Shown one piece after another: positions 42,434 to 51,513 of a stretch of DNA of 64,000 nt. This DNA comes from CAZRIP01 sp964600165. GTDB lineage: Bacteria > Elusimicrobiota > Elusimicrobia > UBA1565 > UBA9628. The position numbers were made by a program, and so were the translations under genes. Below the pieces are notes generated by a model, which did no database searches, had not been told where the DNA came from, and saw only the letters and a list, made by a program, of their open reading frames with translations. Location: NCBI GenBank assembly GCA_964600165.1, contig CAZRIP010000005.1, forward strand, positions 5,191-69,190, in the 5' to 3' direction. Position 1 is the first letter of the stretch; each line of letters begins with the position of its first letter.

Positions 42434-42439
42434 TCAACA

Positions 42440-45400
42440 TCAGAACTGGAACGTGAGGGTGGTGCCGAATTGGTACGAGATGAAGTCTTCCTCCGGGAGG
42501 AACTTATGCCATTCGCGCGATAACGCGCCGTTGATCGTCATGCGCAGGTTCTTGGCCAGCTCGTAATCGGCGCTGGTGTTGAACGTGGCGAGCTTGAAGT
42601 TATCCGCCACCGTCACCGGCGAGGAGCGCAGCGCGAGGGACAGCGTCGTCGTCCAGATGATCCGGTTCGAGAACAGGATCGTCTTGGTCGAGCCGGGCAG
42701 CAGCAGGCCGCGCGGCAGCGCGAGGTCGGCGCGGACGAGAACGCTGGGCGTGATGACAGTGACGTTCTGCGAGTAGGTGCCGAAGCCGTCTTGGGTGGTG
42801 TCCTTCGAGTAGTCCACCTTGGGCGTGAAGCGGAACTTTTTTACGTCGAAGGTCGTTTGGACGGTCGCGTCTTGATGCCCGGTCGCTTGGGTGTTCGCGT
42901 CGACGAGCAGGTTCTTGTTGGTCGACGAGCGCTGGTTGAAGCTGATCAGGCTGTCGAAGCGCTTAAAAAGGATCGAGCGCAGGTCCGTGCCGAACGAGGA
43001 GTCGGTCAGGATCGACTGACCCTCGTTGTTCGTGCGGTGCGCGGAGTACTTGTAGTTCATCTGCGTGCTGTTCATCCACTTGAACGTGCCGAAGAGCTTC
43101 TCGAGCTGGCTGATGCTCGCGACGAGGTCCGGCAGCGTCGTGGAGACCGTGCGCGATTGGGTGTCCGTCGCGTTCGTGCGTTGGATGCTTTCGACGAAGT
43201 TGTTCGAGATCGAGATCGTCTTGAGCGAGGCCCAACGCCCGCGCAGGTCGTACGCGTCGAGCGGCGACCAGCGCTGGGTCGAGTTGAACGTGTCGCGCAG
43301 GGTCTGCGTCTGCATTTGGGCCGCCGGCCCCTGCGCGTGGAGCGGCGTGCGGATCCACAGCGCGCCCATCGTGTCGAGATCTTTTTCGACCTGATTCCAG
43401 ACGTCGCCGTCTTGCAGCTGATAGCCGGAGACGATGTTGAGCGTGCGGAAGAGCTTCGTGCGCCTGGTGATCTCGCCGATGGTGATCGGCAGGCTGATCG
43501 AGCCGTTCGAGTTGCGGTTGACGGTCTTGATGTCGCCGACGTTGAAGACGTAGGTCGAGTTGCCGACCACGAAGGTCGAGATGTTGAGTATGTTGTTCTC
43601 TAGCACGTCGATCGAGTAGTTGACCTGGGGATTGAGCCAGGACAGCAGGCGATAGTTCGATGTAAAGCCTACGGTCTCGCTTTGGGACTTCGGATAGCGG
43701 CTGTCGAGCTCGACGCCCGAGGTGAGGTCGTTGCGGTGCTCGGTGACCTTGGTCAGCGAGTAGTTGGGATTGAAGGTCGAGCCGGTCCACGGGACGAAGG
43801 TCAGCCGCGCGCCGACGGTCTGCGTGAGCTCGTTGGTGTTGAAGTCGCCCGGCAACAGGCGCGACTCGAGCGAGTCGAAGGTGATGTCGTATTTCGAGTA
43901 GCTGTAGTTGAGGTCGACGGTCTTCGGCAGGTAGCGGCGCGTGATCGGGACGCCGTACTGCAGCGTGCCCGAGTAGGTCTTGCGGTCGTCGGTCCGCGTG
44001 AGGAAATCGTAGTTGATCCGATTGCGCGCGTAGTTGAGGTTCAAGCGCGGATAGGCGCCCAGGCTGAAGTTGCCTTGGGCCGTGCCGGTGAAGTTGACGA
44101 CCTTGCCCTGTTGGAGCAGGTTGACGCTGTTCGTGAGCCCGCCCGTCAGATTGGTGGCCGGCGTGTCGGTGACGATGCGCGAGACGTTGAAGGTCAGCGG
44201 GAAATACTGCAGCCTGGTGAAGTTGAGGAATCCCGTGTCTTGCTCGTTGTCCTGATTGAGCACCACGGAGGTCGGCGTCTGGAAGTTACGGTCGACGGAG
44301 CGGAATTTCCCGCCGAACGTGGCCCAGCCCGGCACCTCGAAAGTCGCCTCGAGCTTCTCGGCGTTGCCGACGCGCGGGAGCGGCTGGGCGACGTGGATCT
44401 CGTTGAGGTAGACGATGCCCGCGCTCTGGTTGTCGCCGGTGATGCTGTTGCCGTTGCCGCCGGACGTCGTGTCGGTCGTCTTGCGGACGCCGGCCACGAT
44501 CTCGGAGACTTGCTGAAGGCTCGGCGTGCCTGAGCTGATGATCGTGGTGCCGGGCGTGCTGGCCTGCCAGGTATCGGCGACGGCGTTGTGTCCCGAGTCG
44601 TTCTGGTAGACCCTGATCTCGCGCCAGCCGACGTAGTTCAGCGGGACGTCGACCTCCCAGAAGTTGGTGTCGTTGCCGACGCGCAGGAAGAACGTGTGGT
44701 CCGTGCAGTTGATCGCGCCGTTGCTCCCGTTGGCGGGCGAGCACGTCGCGCCTTGACTATTAGGCGCGTTGGAATAGAGCAGGAAGTTGAAATAGCGGTG
44801 CTGGCTGATGTCGATCGCCGTCGTGTATTGCCGCTTGGTCGTCACGACGGCCCCGACGCCGTTGACGATCGTCATGCTGGAGAACGCGAGCTCGAGGGCC
44901 TGCTCCGAGACGTTCGTGGTGTTCGACTGCTTCTGGAGGTTGCTCAGGCTGCCGTAGAGGTCGTTGAAGACCTGCGTCGCGTCGCCGCCGGCGTTGTAGA
45001 TCGGGGTGTAGGTCGGGTTGTCGACGTTGTTGATCGGCGTGACGGTCAGGTTCTCGGGGCCGACGGGGTTATTGTTGAGAGCCGGGTCGATGGGCTGGCC
45101 GTTGAGCCACGTGTTGCCGACCACCGAGATGTTGGCGAATTTGAGCTGTCCGGCGACCGGGCTTCCCGCGTGGTGTCGTACGGAGACGCGCAGCTGCTTG
45201 ATGTTCGTCCAGCGGCTGAGCGTCGCCGTCGAGATGGCGAGCGGGATCTGGAACGTGTACCAGTTCGTGCCGCCGCCGAAGTCGATGACGGTGTGGACCT
45301 TCTGGTCGGTGGTGGCGAAGAGCTGCGTGCTCGTCGGGTTGAAGCCGGTGATGTCGCCCGCGTAGCCGAAGTTGTTGCCGTTGCCGTCGTCTTGGTCGAG

Positions 45401-48241
45401 GCGCGCGTTGACGTTGAGATCCTCGCTGTCGAGGCGGCCGTTGTTGGCGCCGAAGACCGTCGAGGGCGTCAGGGAGCCAGCCGGGTTGGTGTAGGTCCAG
45501 CCGACGTCCTTGGCCGGCGACAAGATGCCGGTGCAGTCCGTGTCCTCGGTCTTCGGGACGTTGTTGACCGTGACGCCGTTGGCGCAGGTCAGCGTCGTGC
45601 CGCCCGTCGCGTCCGCGTCCTCGGAGATGCCTCCCAGGCGGAAGTTGATGTCGTTGCCGGAGACGTCGCCGAGCATCGTGATCTGTAGGATCGTGCGCTG
45701 CGAGAAGTCGTTGCCGGCTGACGAGAACGGGAAGACGATCGACTGCTCCTGCGAGGCCGCGTTCGAGAAGTCGTAGTTGAAGTCGAGCACCTGCTGCGGC
45801 TGGTTGTTCGTCGCGGGGGCGCTCGGGTTGATCTGCAAGGCCGGCACGTTCTCGCTCGTCCACTGCATGCGGGAGGAGTCGCTCGGATCTTGGCTGCCGG
45901 TGAACGACGTGCAGGGCGTGGCGGCGGAGCAGCCGGCGCCGCCGGGGTTCGAGGCGATGAACCACGCGGAGGCCAAAGTCGAGGCGCCGTCCGACTGCTT
46001 GATCCCCTCCATGTTGTCGACGATGGCGAAGGCGTTGAGGTTCAAGTCTTGGCGGCTCTGGGCGAACTCCCCGCCGAGGAGCTTGACCTTGAACTTCTTG
46101 CCGATCTGGAAGTCCTGCCCGTGGGCGTCGAAGTCGTAGACGAGCAGGCTGCGGGAGAGCTCGGTGATCGAGGGCGTCGTCTGGGACTTGATCCCCGACT
46201 CATAAAGCAGGGTCGAGCCCACCTCGTAGTGCTTGCCCCATTCGTAGGACACGCGGGTGCCGAGCAGCGAGTCGTTGGTCGTCGCGCCGGCGAAGGGCGC
46301 CACCTCGTAGCTGATGTCGATCTCGGAGTTCGCGCGGATGCGGTCCTGGTTGAAGAACGTCACGAAGCCGGCGTCGTAGTCGATGAAGTAGTCGACGTTG
46401 CGGTTGAGCTTGACGTTGTCGAGCAGCACGATCTCCGATTGAGGCACGAGGTTCGGCTCGAGGAAGAAGGTCTTGAAGCGGTAGTTGTACTCGACGTGGA
46501 TGATCCGATTGGGGATCGGCGTCGGCGCGTAGATGTTCGGGTCGGGCGTCGAGGGCGAGCTGTTCGAGACCGAGAACGGCACCAGCAGGTTGAAAAGGCC
46601 GTTGGCGAAGTCGACGTTGATCGTGTCCGGATACTTCTGGATCGGGTTCAAGCCCGAGCCGACCTCGTTGCGGTTCTGGTCCAAGACCTTCAGGATGAAG
46701 TTGCCCCGGCCGTTGTCGCCCACGATCTGGGTCTGGCCGATGCTGTAGAAGGTCTTGAGCTCGCGGTTGTAGCCCACTTCGTCGAGCGTGCAGCTCGAGC
46801 ACTCGATCGGCTGGTCGCCCGCCGTCTTGATCAGCTTGAAATTGCCGGTGCCGCCGCCGATGGTCGTCATCGAGGAAGTCTCGACGTCGACGTGCTGATT
46901 GGAATTGTCGATGTAGTCGACGGCGACGACGAACTGCGGCTGGAGCTGGTTGCGGAAGGTGATGATGCCGCGCACGTAGTCGATCGTGTAGTCGAGGCCC
47001 GCCTGCATCTGAGCGAACGTGCCCGTGAAGGTCGAGGTGTGCAGCTGCAGGTCGTCGGCCGTCAGCGCCACGTTGTTCGTGTTGACCAAGCCGGGCTGAT
47101 TCTGCGAGAGGAAGACGCGCTCGCTGCCGACCTTGATCGGCAGGCGGCTCGGGTTGCCGAACGTCAGATCGTAATAAGTGCGGCGGACGTAGGACGTGTC
47201 CTGAAGGTCGATGGAGGCGAACTGCTGGTTGCCGAAGAACTGCTTCGACTTCGTCGTGCCCTTGGTGCGGCTGCCGATGAAGCTGCCCTTGAAGCCCTTG
47301 TACTTGATGTCGGCGCGGATGCCGAAGAGCTGCTTGTTGTACGAGACGAACTCGGTGGCGGGCAATGAGAGGTCGATGTCGCCGAAGCTGACGTTTTGGA
47401 CGACCTCGTTGGGATCTCCGGTGTAGACGACGGAGATGTCCTGGTGGTTCTGCTTCGTGTCGTCGTAGTCGACGTTGACCGTGATCTTCGGGCCGACTTT
47501 GCCCTGCATGCGCAGCTGGAGCTGCTGGGTGATGTCGATGAGGTTGGTCGTCTGCGGGCGGCCGGAGGTGACCTGCGGGTTGAGGAACTTCTTCTCGGAG
47601 TAGGTCACGCCGAGGACCTTGCGGCCGGTCACCGAGAGGCTCGTGCCGTAGGTCGGCAGCTCGACTTCGGGCGGCGGCGGCTTGGGCGCCGTAGTCGAGG
47701 AGATCGAGACCGCCTCGCCGAGGAGGATCGGGATGATCTCGTTCTCGTTGGGCTCGCGGCCCTCGTCGACGTCGGTCTTCGCGTGCTCGTATTTGTCGAG
47801 CGTGTAGTGGAACTCTTGGGTCGACTCGGCGATCTCCCAGTCCAGGAACTCCGGGGTCTCGGAGGAGACGCCCGCGGCCACCTCGGTCGACTCCTGCTGC
47901 TCGAAGATGTGGTCCTTGTCCGTCCGGTCGAGAAGCAGGAACTTGCCCGAGTACGACGGCATCAAGATCGGCACCGGCGGCTCGCTGGGCAGATTCTCCG
48001 GCGCGGCCGAAGGCTGGCTGGAAGGCTCCTCGGGCTGGGTCGATTCCTGCGGCGCCGGCGCGGGGGCCTCGGGCGCCTCGGGGGCCGGCTTTTGCGGGGT
48101 CTTCGACGGCTCCTGTTGGGGGGCGAAATCCGGGTCGTACGGCGTGGAAAATTGGGCGTAAGCCGGCACGTTCGCGGGCGCGAGCGTAACTAATAGTGCC
48201 AGCCAGAGACAAAACCGCCGATGGGCGCGCTGTAGATTCAA
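42440..48241 (-). CDS. sprA: Very large outer-membrane protein, SprA-like
   Basis: Length is 1933 aa from a TTG at 48241. It has a signal peptide (CLWLALLVTLAPANVPAYAQ), then a Pro/Glu-rich stretch (about residues 35-95). The long remainder is Asn/Thr/Ser-rich with alternating polar and hydrophobic residues, as in a big beta barrel. Segments near residues 285-345 (FGDIDLSLPATEFVSY, LFGIRADIKYKGFKGSF, SYVRRTYYDLTFG) resemble SprA/Sov, the 36-strand translocon of type IX secretion. The chain ends in Phe (TTLTFQF), as a barrel-assembly signal would. No other T9SS gene lies here, so function is inferred. A consensus promoter lies upstream. Confidence 0.7.
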   Translation of the reverse strand: MNLQRAHRRFCLWLALLVTLAPANVPAYAQFSTPYDPDFAPQQEPSKTPQKPAPEAPEAPAPAPQESTQPEEPSSQPSAAPENLPSEPPVPILMPSYSGKFLLLDRTDKDHIFEQQESTEVAAGVSSETPEFLDWEIAESTQEFHYTLDKYEHAKTDVDEGREPNENEIIPILLGEAVSISSTTAPKPPPPEVELPTYGTSLSVTGRKVLGVTYSEKKFLNPQVTSGRPQTTNLIDITQQLQLRMQGKVGPKITVNVDYDDTKQNHQDISVVYTGDPNEVVQNVSFGDIDLSLPATEFVSYNKQLFGIRADIKYKGFKGSFIGSRTKGTTKSKQFFGNQQFASIDLQDTSYVRRTYYDLTFGNPSRLPIKVGSERVFLSQNQPGLVNTNNVALTADDLQLHTSTFTGTFAQMQAGLDYTIDYVRGIITFRNQLQPQFVVAVDYIDNSNQHVDVETSSMTTIGGGTGNFKLIKTAGDQPIECSSCTLDEVGYNRELKTFYSIGQTQIVGDNGRGNFILKVLDQNRNEVGSGLNPIQKYPDTINVDFANGLFNLLVPFSVSNSSPSTPDPNIYAPTPIPNRIIHVEYNYRFKTFFLEPNLVPQSEIVLLDNVKLNRNVDYFIDYDAGFVTFFNQDRIRANSEIDISYEVAPFAGATTNDSLLGTRVSYEWGKHYEVGSTLLYESGIKSQTTPSITELSRSLLVYDFDAHGQDFQIGKKFKVKLLGGEFAQSRQDLNLNAFAIVDNMEGIKQSDGASTLASAWFIASNPGGAGCSAATPCTSFTGSQDPSDSSRMQWTSENVPALQINPSAPATNNQPQQVLDFNYDFSNAASQEQSIVFPFSSAGNDFSQRTILQITMLGDVSGNDINFRLGGISEDADATGGTTLTCANGVTVNNVPKTEDTDCTGILSPAKDVGWTYTNPAGSLTPSTVFGANNGRLDSEDLNVNARLDQDDGNGNNFGYAGDITGFNPTSTQLFATTDQKVHTVIDFGGGTNWYTFQIPLAISTATLSRWTNIKQLRVSVRHHAGSPVAGQLKFANISVVGNTWLNGQPIDPALNNNPVGPENLTVTPINNVDNPTYTPIYNAGGDATQVFNDLYGSLSNLQKQSNTTNVSEQALELAFSSMTIVNGVGAVVTTKRQYTTAIDISQHRYFNFLLYSNAPNSQGATCSPANGSNGAINCTDHTFFLRVGNDTNFWEVDVPLNYVGWREIRVYQNDSGHNAVADTWQASTPGTTIISSGTPSLQQVSEIVAGVRKTTDTTSGGNGNSITGDNQSAGIVYLNEIHVAQPLPRVGNAEKLEATFEVPGWATFGGKFRSVDRNFQTPTSVVLNQDNEQDTGFLNFTRLQYFPLTFNVSRIVTDTPATNLTGGLTNSVNLLQQGKVVNFTGTAQGNFSLGAYPRLNLNYARNRINYDFLTRTDDRKTYSGTLQYGVPITRRYLPKTVDLNYSYSKYDITFDSLESRLLPGDFNTNELTQTVGARLTFVPWTGSTFNPNYSLTKVTEHRNDLTSGVELDSRYPKSQSETVGFTSNYRLLSWLNPQVNYSIDVLENNILNISTFVVGNSTYVFNVGDIKTVNRNSNGSISLPITIGEITRRTKLFRTLNIVSGYQLQDGDVWNQVEKDLDTMGALWIRTPLHAQGPAAQMQTQTLRDTFNSTQRWSPLDAYDLRGRWASLKTISISNNFVESIQRTNATDTQSRTVSTTLPDLVASISQLEKLFGTFKWMNSTQMNYKYSAHRTNNEGQSILTDSSFGTDLRSILFKRFDSLISFNQRSSTNKNLLVDANTQATGHQDATVQTTFDVKKFRFTPKVDYSKDTTQDGFGTYSQNVTVITPSVLVRADLALPRGLLLPGSTKTILFSNRIIWTTTLSLALRSSPVTVADNFKLATFNTSADYELAKNLRMTINGALSREWHKFLPEEDFISYQFGTTLTFQF

Positions 48242-48286
48242 GCTGTCGTCGGTACTTCGCGCCCCCGGCGAGGCGCTTCGGCGGGC

Positions 48287-48315
48287 AGTTTAACAGGGGG
48301 GTATTACCCTGTCAA
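48287..48315 (-). promoter_or_regulatory. Promoter of the SprA-like gene
   Basis: On the minus strand TTGACA (48310-48315), a 17-bp spacer and TAAACT (48287-48292). The spacer contains a small GGGTA-T-TACCC palindrome. Transcription would begin about 40 nt before the TTG start, so this gene has a real leader. Confidence 0.65.
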
Positions 48316-48327
48316 GACTTTGGAGCT

Positions 48328-48395
48328 CTATTAGTTAACGAATCCTTAATAGCGAAAGGCGGCCGCGCTATTAGGCAACGTTATTCTTAATAGCG
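48328..48395. repeat. Two-copy direct repeat of about 41 bp with internal inverted pairs
   Basis: CTATTAG occurs at 48328 and 48368, and CTTAATAGCG at 48345 and 48386. CTTAATAGCG (48345-48354) and CGCTATTAGG (48366-48375) can also pair as a hairpin. The block fills the gap between the glycosyltransferase stop and the sprA promoter, so it may terminate one transcript or bind a regulator. Confidence 0.6.
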
Positions 48396-49505
48396 TCACA
48401 GGGAGAGCGCGTCGTAGGCGTTCTGGTAGGACTCGATCATGCGCAGCAGCCCGAAGCGCTCGGCGACGGCCTTTTGGGCCGCGGCGCCCAGGCGCGCGCG
48501 CAGCGCGGCGTCGCCGGCGAGAGTCGCCAGAGCCTGGGCGAGCGCGGCCGAGTCTTTCGGCGGCACGAGCAGGCCGCTTTTCCCGTCGTCGACGACCTCG
48601 GGCACGCCGTCGACGTCGGAAGCGACGGGCGGCACGCCCAAGGCCATCGCCTCGAGCAGCGCGTTCGGCAGCCCTTCCCAAAACGAAGGCAGCGCGAAGA
48701 CGTCGAAAGCCGAGAGCCAGGAGATCACGTCGTCGCGCTCGCCGAGCAGCCGGACGTGGTCTTGAAGGCCCCGGCGCCGGACTTGCGCCTCGAGCGCGGC
48801 GCGGCGCGGGCCGCCGCCGATGATCGCGCAGCGCGCCGGCAGGCGGCCCTTGATCTTGGCCATCGCGTCGATGAGCGTGCCGTGGCCTTTCTGGGCGTCC
48901 AGGCGCCCGACGCAGCCGATCAGCGCGTCGCCCGGCGCCAGCTTCAGCTCGAGGCGCTTCTGCGCGCGGTCAGCCTTCGAGACCGGCCAGTTCGCGACGT
49001 CGACGCCGTTGTAGATCGTGATGACTTTGTCCGGGGCGTAGCCCAGGCGCTTCAAGAGATAGCCGCGGCTCGCCTCGCACTCGGCGATCAGGAGGTCGTC
49101 GGCCGACTTGAGCGCGCGGTCGACGAAGAGGGTCAAGACCGAGCGCGTGCGGTAGCTCACGCGCGGCGAGCTCACGAGCTTGAATTTGACCCGGCAGCGG
49201 CGCTTGGCCAGGCGCGCGAGCTGGATCGCCTGGTACATGACGGCGTGGACGATGTCCGGCTTCCGGCTGTCGATGATCCGGGCGAGCGCGTCGACGTGCT
49301 TGAGCGTCGGTCGTCCCTTGAGCTCGAGGCTCTCTACCTTGAAGCCGGCCTGGGTCAGCTTGTGGGCGTAATGACCCGCCGGCTTGAGGCTGACGACGTC
49401 GCAGACCTCGAAGCGCTTGGGGTCGAGGAGCGTCGCCAGCGAGTACAGCGTCTTCTCGGCGCCCCCGAGCGTCGTCGAGGTGCCGACGAAGAGGACGCGG
49501 GTCAG
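48396..49505 (-). CDS. Family 4 glycosyltransferase
   Basis: Length is 369 aa from a CTG at 49505 that overlaps the stop codon of the gene before it (CTGA); no ATG, GTG or TTG lies ahead of the conserved start VLFVGTSTTLGGAEKTLYSLA. The GT-B fold shows IVHAVMYQAIQLARLA, YNGVDVANWPVSKADR, GCVGRLDAQKGHGTLIDAM and the nucleotide-sugar segment PSFWEGLPNALLEAMALGVPPVASDVDGVPEVV. It is the gene that follows the polyprenyl sugar transferase, so it probably adds the second or later sugar to the lipid carrier on the cytoplasmic face. Confidence 0.85.
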   Translation of the reverse strand: MTRVLFVGTSTTLGGAEKTLYSLATLLDPKRFEVCDVVSLKPAGHYAHKLTQAGFKVESLELKGRPTLKHVDALARIIDSRKPDIVHAVMYQAIQLARLAKRRCRVKFKLVSSPRVSYRTRSVLTLFVDRALKSADDLLIAECEASRGYLLKRLGYAPDKVITIYNGVDVANWPVSKADRAQKRLELKLAPGDALIGCVGRLDAQKGHGTLIDAMAKIKGRLPARCAIIGGGPRRAALEAQVRRRGLQDHVRLLGERDDVISWLSAFDVFALPSFWEGLPNALLEAMALGVPPVASDVDGVPEVVDDGKSGLLVPPKDSAALAQALATLAGDAALRARLGAAAQKAVAERFGLLRMIESYQNAYDALSL

Positions 49506-50974
49506 TACGCCCCCCGCGCCGACACCATGGCCGGGACGGTTTTCAGGATGATCTCGAGGTCGAGGCCGAGCGACCAATGCTCGATGTAGAAGAGATCGAG
49601 CGAGAAGCGCTGCTCGCTCGAGACGTCCGAGCGGCCCGAGACCTGCCAGAGCCCGGTGATGCCGGGCAGGATGTTCATGCGCTTCTTGGCCGTCGCGCCG
49701 AACTCCTTTTCGAGCGCCTCGAGCTCGCCCGTGGTCAGAGCGAGCGGGCGCGGGCCGACGACGCTCATCTCGCCGCGGATCACGTTCAAAAACTGCGGGA
49801 ACTCGTCGAGCGAGAAGCGCCGCAGCCATTTGCCGACGCGGGTCACGCGCGGGTCGCTCTTGGCCTTGAAGAACGCTCCTTTCTGGTCGTTCAAGCCCTG
49901 CACGGCGGAGATCTTCGACTCGGCGTTGGCGACCATCGTGCGGAACTTGAAAGCCTCGAAGACCTTGCCGCGCAGGCCGTAGCGCTTCTGCTTGTAGAGC
50001 ACGGGCCCGTCGCTGTCGAGCTTGATGAGCGCCGCGACGATCAGAAACGGAATACCCGTTACCGCCAGCACCAGTCCCGCGAAGGCGAGGTCGAAAATCC
50101 TTTTCGCCAGAAAGTTCGTGCGCGTCATGGACGTGTGCTGGATCCGGTAGGCGGGCAGCCCCAGGCTGCGGTCCATCTGGACCTCGCCTAGGCGGATCTC
50201 GAGAAGGTCCGGCACCATCTTGAAGCCGACGCCTGCGGCGTCGCAGACCTCGGCCGCGGCGAGGATCCGCTCGTGGCCGAGCGACGAGCGCAAGAGGATC
50301 ATCTCGAAGTAGCGGCGCTCGGAGAACGCGCGCTCGAGCTCATGGGGCGCCGGCAGCTCCGCGAACTCGCGGATGAAGGCGCCGGGGTGCCGAACGCTGA
50401 TGCGCTGCTTGATCTCGTCGGCGACGGCTCCGGTCCCGACGATAACGACCGGCAGCGCGGCCTCGAGAGTCGAGAGGAAAGAGTCGACCGCCAAGACGAA
50501 CGCCTGGCTCACGCAGAGGAACGCGCAGCCCAGCGGCATCGCCAGGACGAGCATCATGCGCGAGTATTCGAGGCGAGAGTAAACATAGGCCGCGAGCAGC
50601 GCCGCTCCCGCGCCCATGATCGAGCCCTTGACGATCTGCAAGAAGCGGTCGGCCGCGCCCATCCACGGATCGCTGTAGAGGCGGCACGAGTACCAGAAGA
50701 TGCCGAGCCAGAGGGGCACGATGGCGTAGAGCAGCTTGTGGTAGAGCTCCCAACTCGGGACGTTGCCGACGATGGGGAACCGAACGATCACCGCGTCCAA
50801 GCCGAAGCGCAGCAGGTACGCGGCGTAGTAGGCGAGCGCCACGGCGGCGGCGTCGAGCGTCAAGTGAAGCGTCGTGCGCAGCGCGTGGCGCAGCCACGGG
50901 GGCAGCGCTCCGGCCGTGGCGGGGACGAGCCGGGGAGCCGACGGCGCGGCCTTGGCCTGGATGCGGTGGCCCAT
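49502..50974 (-). CDS. Undecaprenyl-phosphate sugar-1-phosphate transferase (WbaP-like)
   Basis: Length is 490 aa from ATG 50974. Four to five N-terminal membrane helices and a CoA-binding-like domain (VVIVGTGAVADEIKQRI) precede a last hydrophobic helix and the bacterial sugar transferase domain: KRIFDLAFAGLVLAV, LDSDGPVLYKQKRYG, FKFRTMV, SLDEFPQFLNVIRGEMSVVGPRP and LPGITGLWQVSGRS. It transfers a hexose or HexNAc 1-phosphate from UDP-sugar to undecaprenyl phosphate, the first step of glycan repeat assembly. A perfect TATAAT (50982-50987) lies 7 nt before the ATG and argues against the upstream ATG at 51001. Confidence 0.92.
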   Translation of the reverse strand: MGHRIQAKAAPSAPRLVPATAGALPPWLRHALRTTLHLTLDAAAVALAYYAAYLLRFGLDAVIVRFPIVGNVPSWELYHKLLYAIVPLWLGIFWYSCRLYSDPWMGAADRFLQIVKGSIMGAGAALLAAYVYSRLEYSRMMLVLAMPLGCAFLCVSQAFVLAVDSFLSTLEAALPVVIVGTGAVADEIKQRISVRHPGAFIREFAELPAPHELERAFSERRYFEMILLRSSLGHERILAAAEVCDAAGVGFKMVPDLLEIRLGEVQMDRSLGLPAYRIQHTSMTRTNFLAKRIFDLAFAGLVLAVTGIPFLIVAALIKLDSDGPVLYKQKRYGLRGKVFEAFKFRTMVANAESKISAVQGLNDQKGAFFKAKSDPRVTRVGKWLRRFSLDEFPQFLNVIRGEMSVVGPRPLALTTGELEALEKEFGATAKKRMNILPGITGLWQVSGRSDVSSEQRFSLDLFYIEHWSLGLDLEIILKTVPAMVSARGAY

Positions 50975-50982
50975 GAGGCCGA

Positions 50983-51513
50983 TTATATCAATTTGGCCCA
51001 AGCGAACGGATCGCCGGCCAGCACGCGCGTGCTTCGCGCCGGCACGCCGACGACGATGTCTCCCGGGCGCACGTCGGCGCCGACGAGAGAATTGGGCCCG
51101 ACGGCGGCCCAGTCTCCGACCGTGACGCCGCCGATGACGACGCAGCCGGCGTAGAGACGTACTCCGCGCCCGATCCGCGGATAGCGGCCGTTTTTCTCGC
51201 CGATCGTCACGCGGCCGAAGATGTGCACGCCTTCCCCGACGACCGAATCGCCGCCGATGACGACTCCTTGGGTATGATGGAAGTCGACTCCGCGTCCGAT
51301 CGTGGCGAGATTGCTGATCTCGATGCCCCCGTTGAGCACGCAGTTGAGCCGCGCCATGAGCCGGCTGAGCCGGCGCCGGCCGCGAAAAGCCTGCTGAAGC
51401 CTAAAGAGGACGAGCGCCGAGTAGCGAGGATTGGCGAGAAGCATCCGGCAGCGGCTGAGCCAGCTGGCGTCCGGGAAGAAGCCGTCGTAGGTGAAGCACT
51501 CGCGTATACTCAT
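50983..51513 (-). CDS. Serine-acetyltransferase-like hexapeptide acyltransferase
   Basis: The protein is 176 aa. A short N-terminal helical part is followed by a left-handed beta helix built of hexapeptide repeats (IGRGVDFHHTQGVVIGGDSVVGEGVHIFGRVTIG, the FHHTQGVVI stretch holding the catalytic His). Closest in type to WcaB/CysE-like O-acetyltransferases acting on sugars. It probably decorates the glycan made by this locus. Its stop codon overlaps the promoter of the following transferase gene. The 150 bp upstream (51514-51663) hold no evident gene. Confidence 0.82.
   Translation of the reverse strand: MSIRECFTYDGFFPDASWLSRCRMLLANPRYSALVLFRLQQAFRGRRRLSRLMARLNCVLNGGIEISNLATIGRGVDFHHTQGVVIGGDSVVGEGVHIFGRVTIGEKNGRYPRIGRGVRLYAGCVVIGGVTVGDWAAVGPNSLVGADVRPGDIVVGVPARSTRVLAGDPFAWAKLI

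Larger units (their letters stand above)
41610..42438 (-). mobile_element. Transposon-like cassette carrying a methyltransferase gene
   Basis: Terminal inverted repeats of 39 bp lie at 41615-41653 and 42395-42433 with 36 of 39 positions matching. Both contain the GTGCCAGGCACT core often seen in REP/MITE-type elements. Directly outside each repeat is the pentamer TCAAC (41610-41614 and 42434-42438) in the same orientation, which looks like a target-site duplication. The 741 bp between the repeats are filled by one methyltransferase gene, with no transposase. The element sits 2 bp after the sprA-like stop codon and just before the HEAT gene. It would need a transposase supplied in trans. Confidence 0.7.

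Noticed and set aside
48328..48395. CRISPR array
   Set aside because: Only two units, no uniform spacer and no cas gene nearby.
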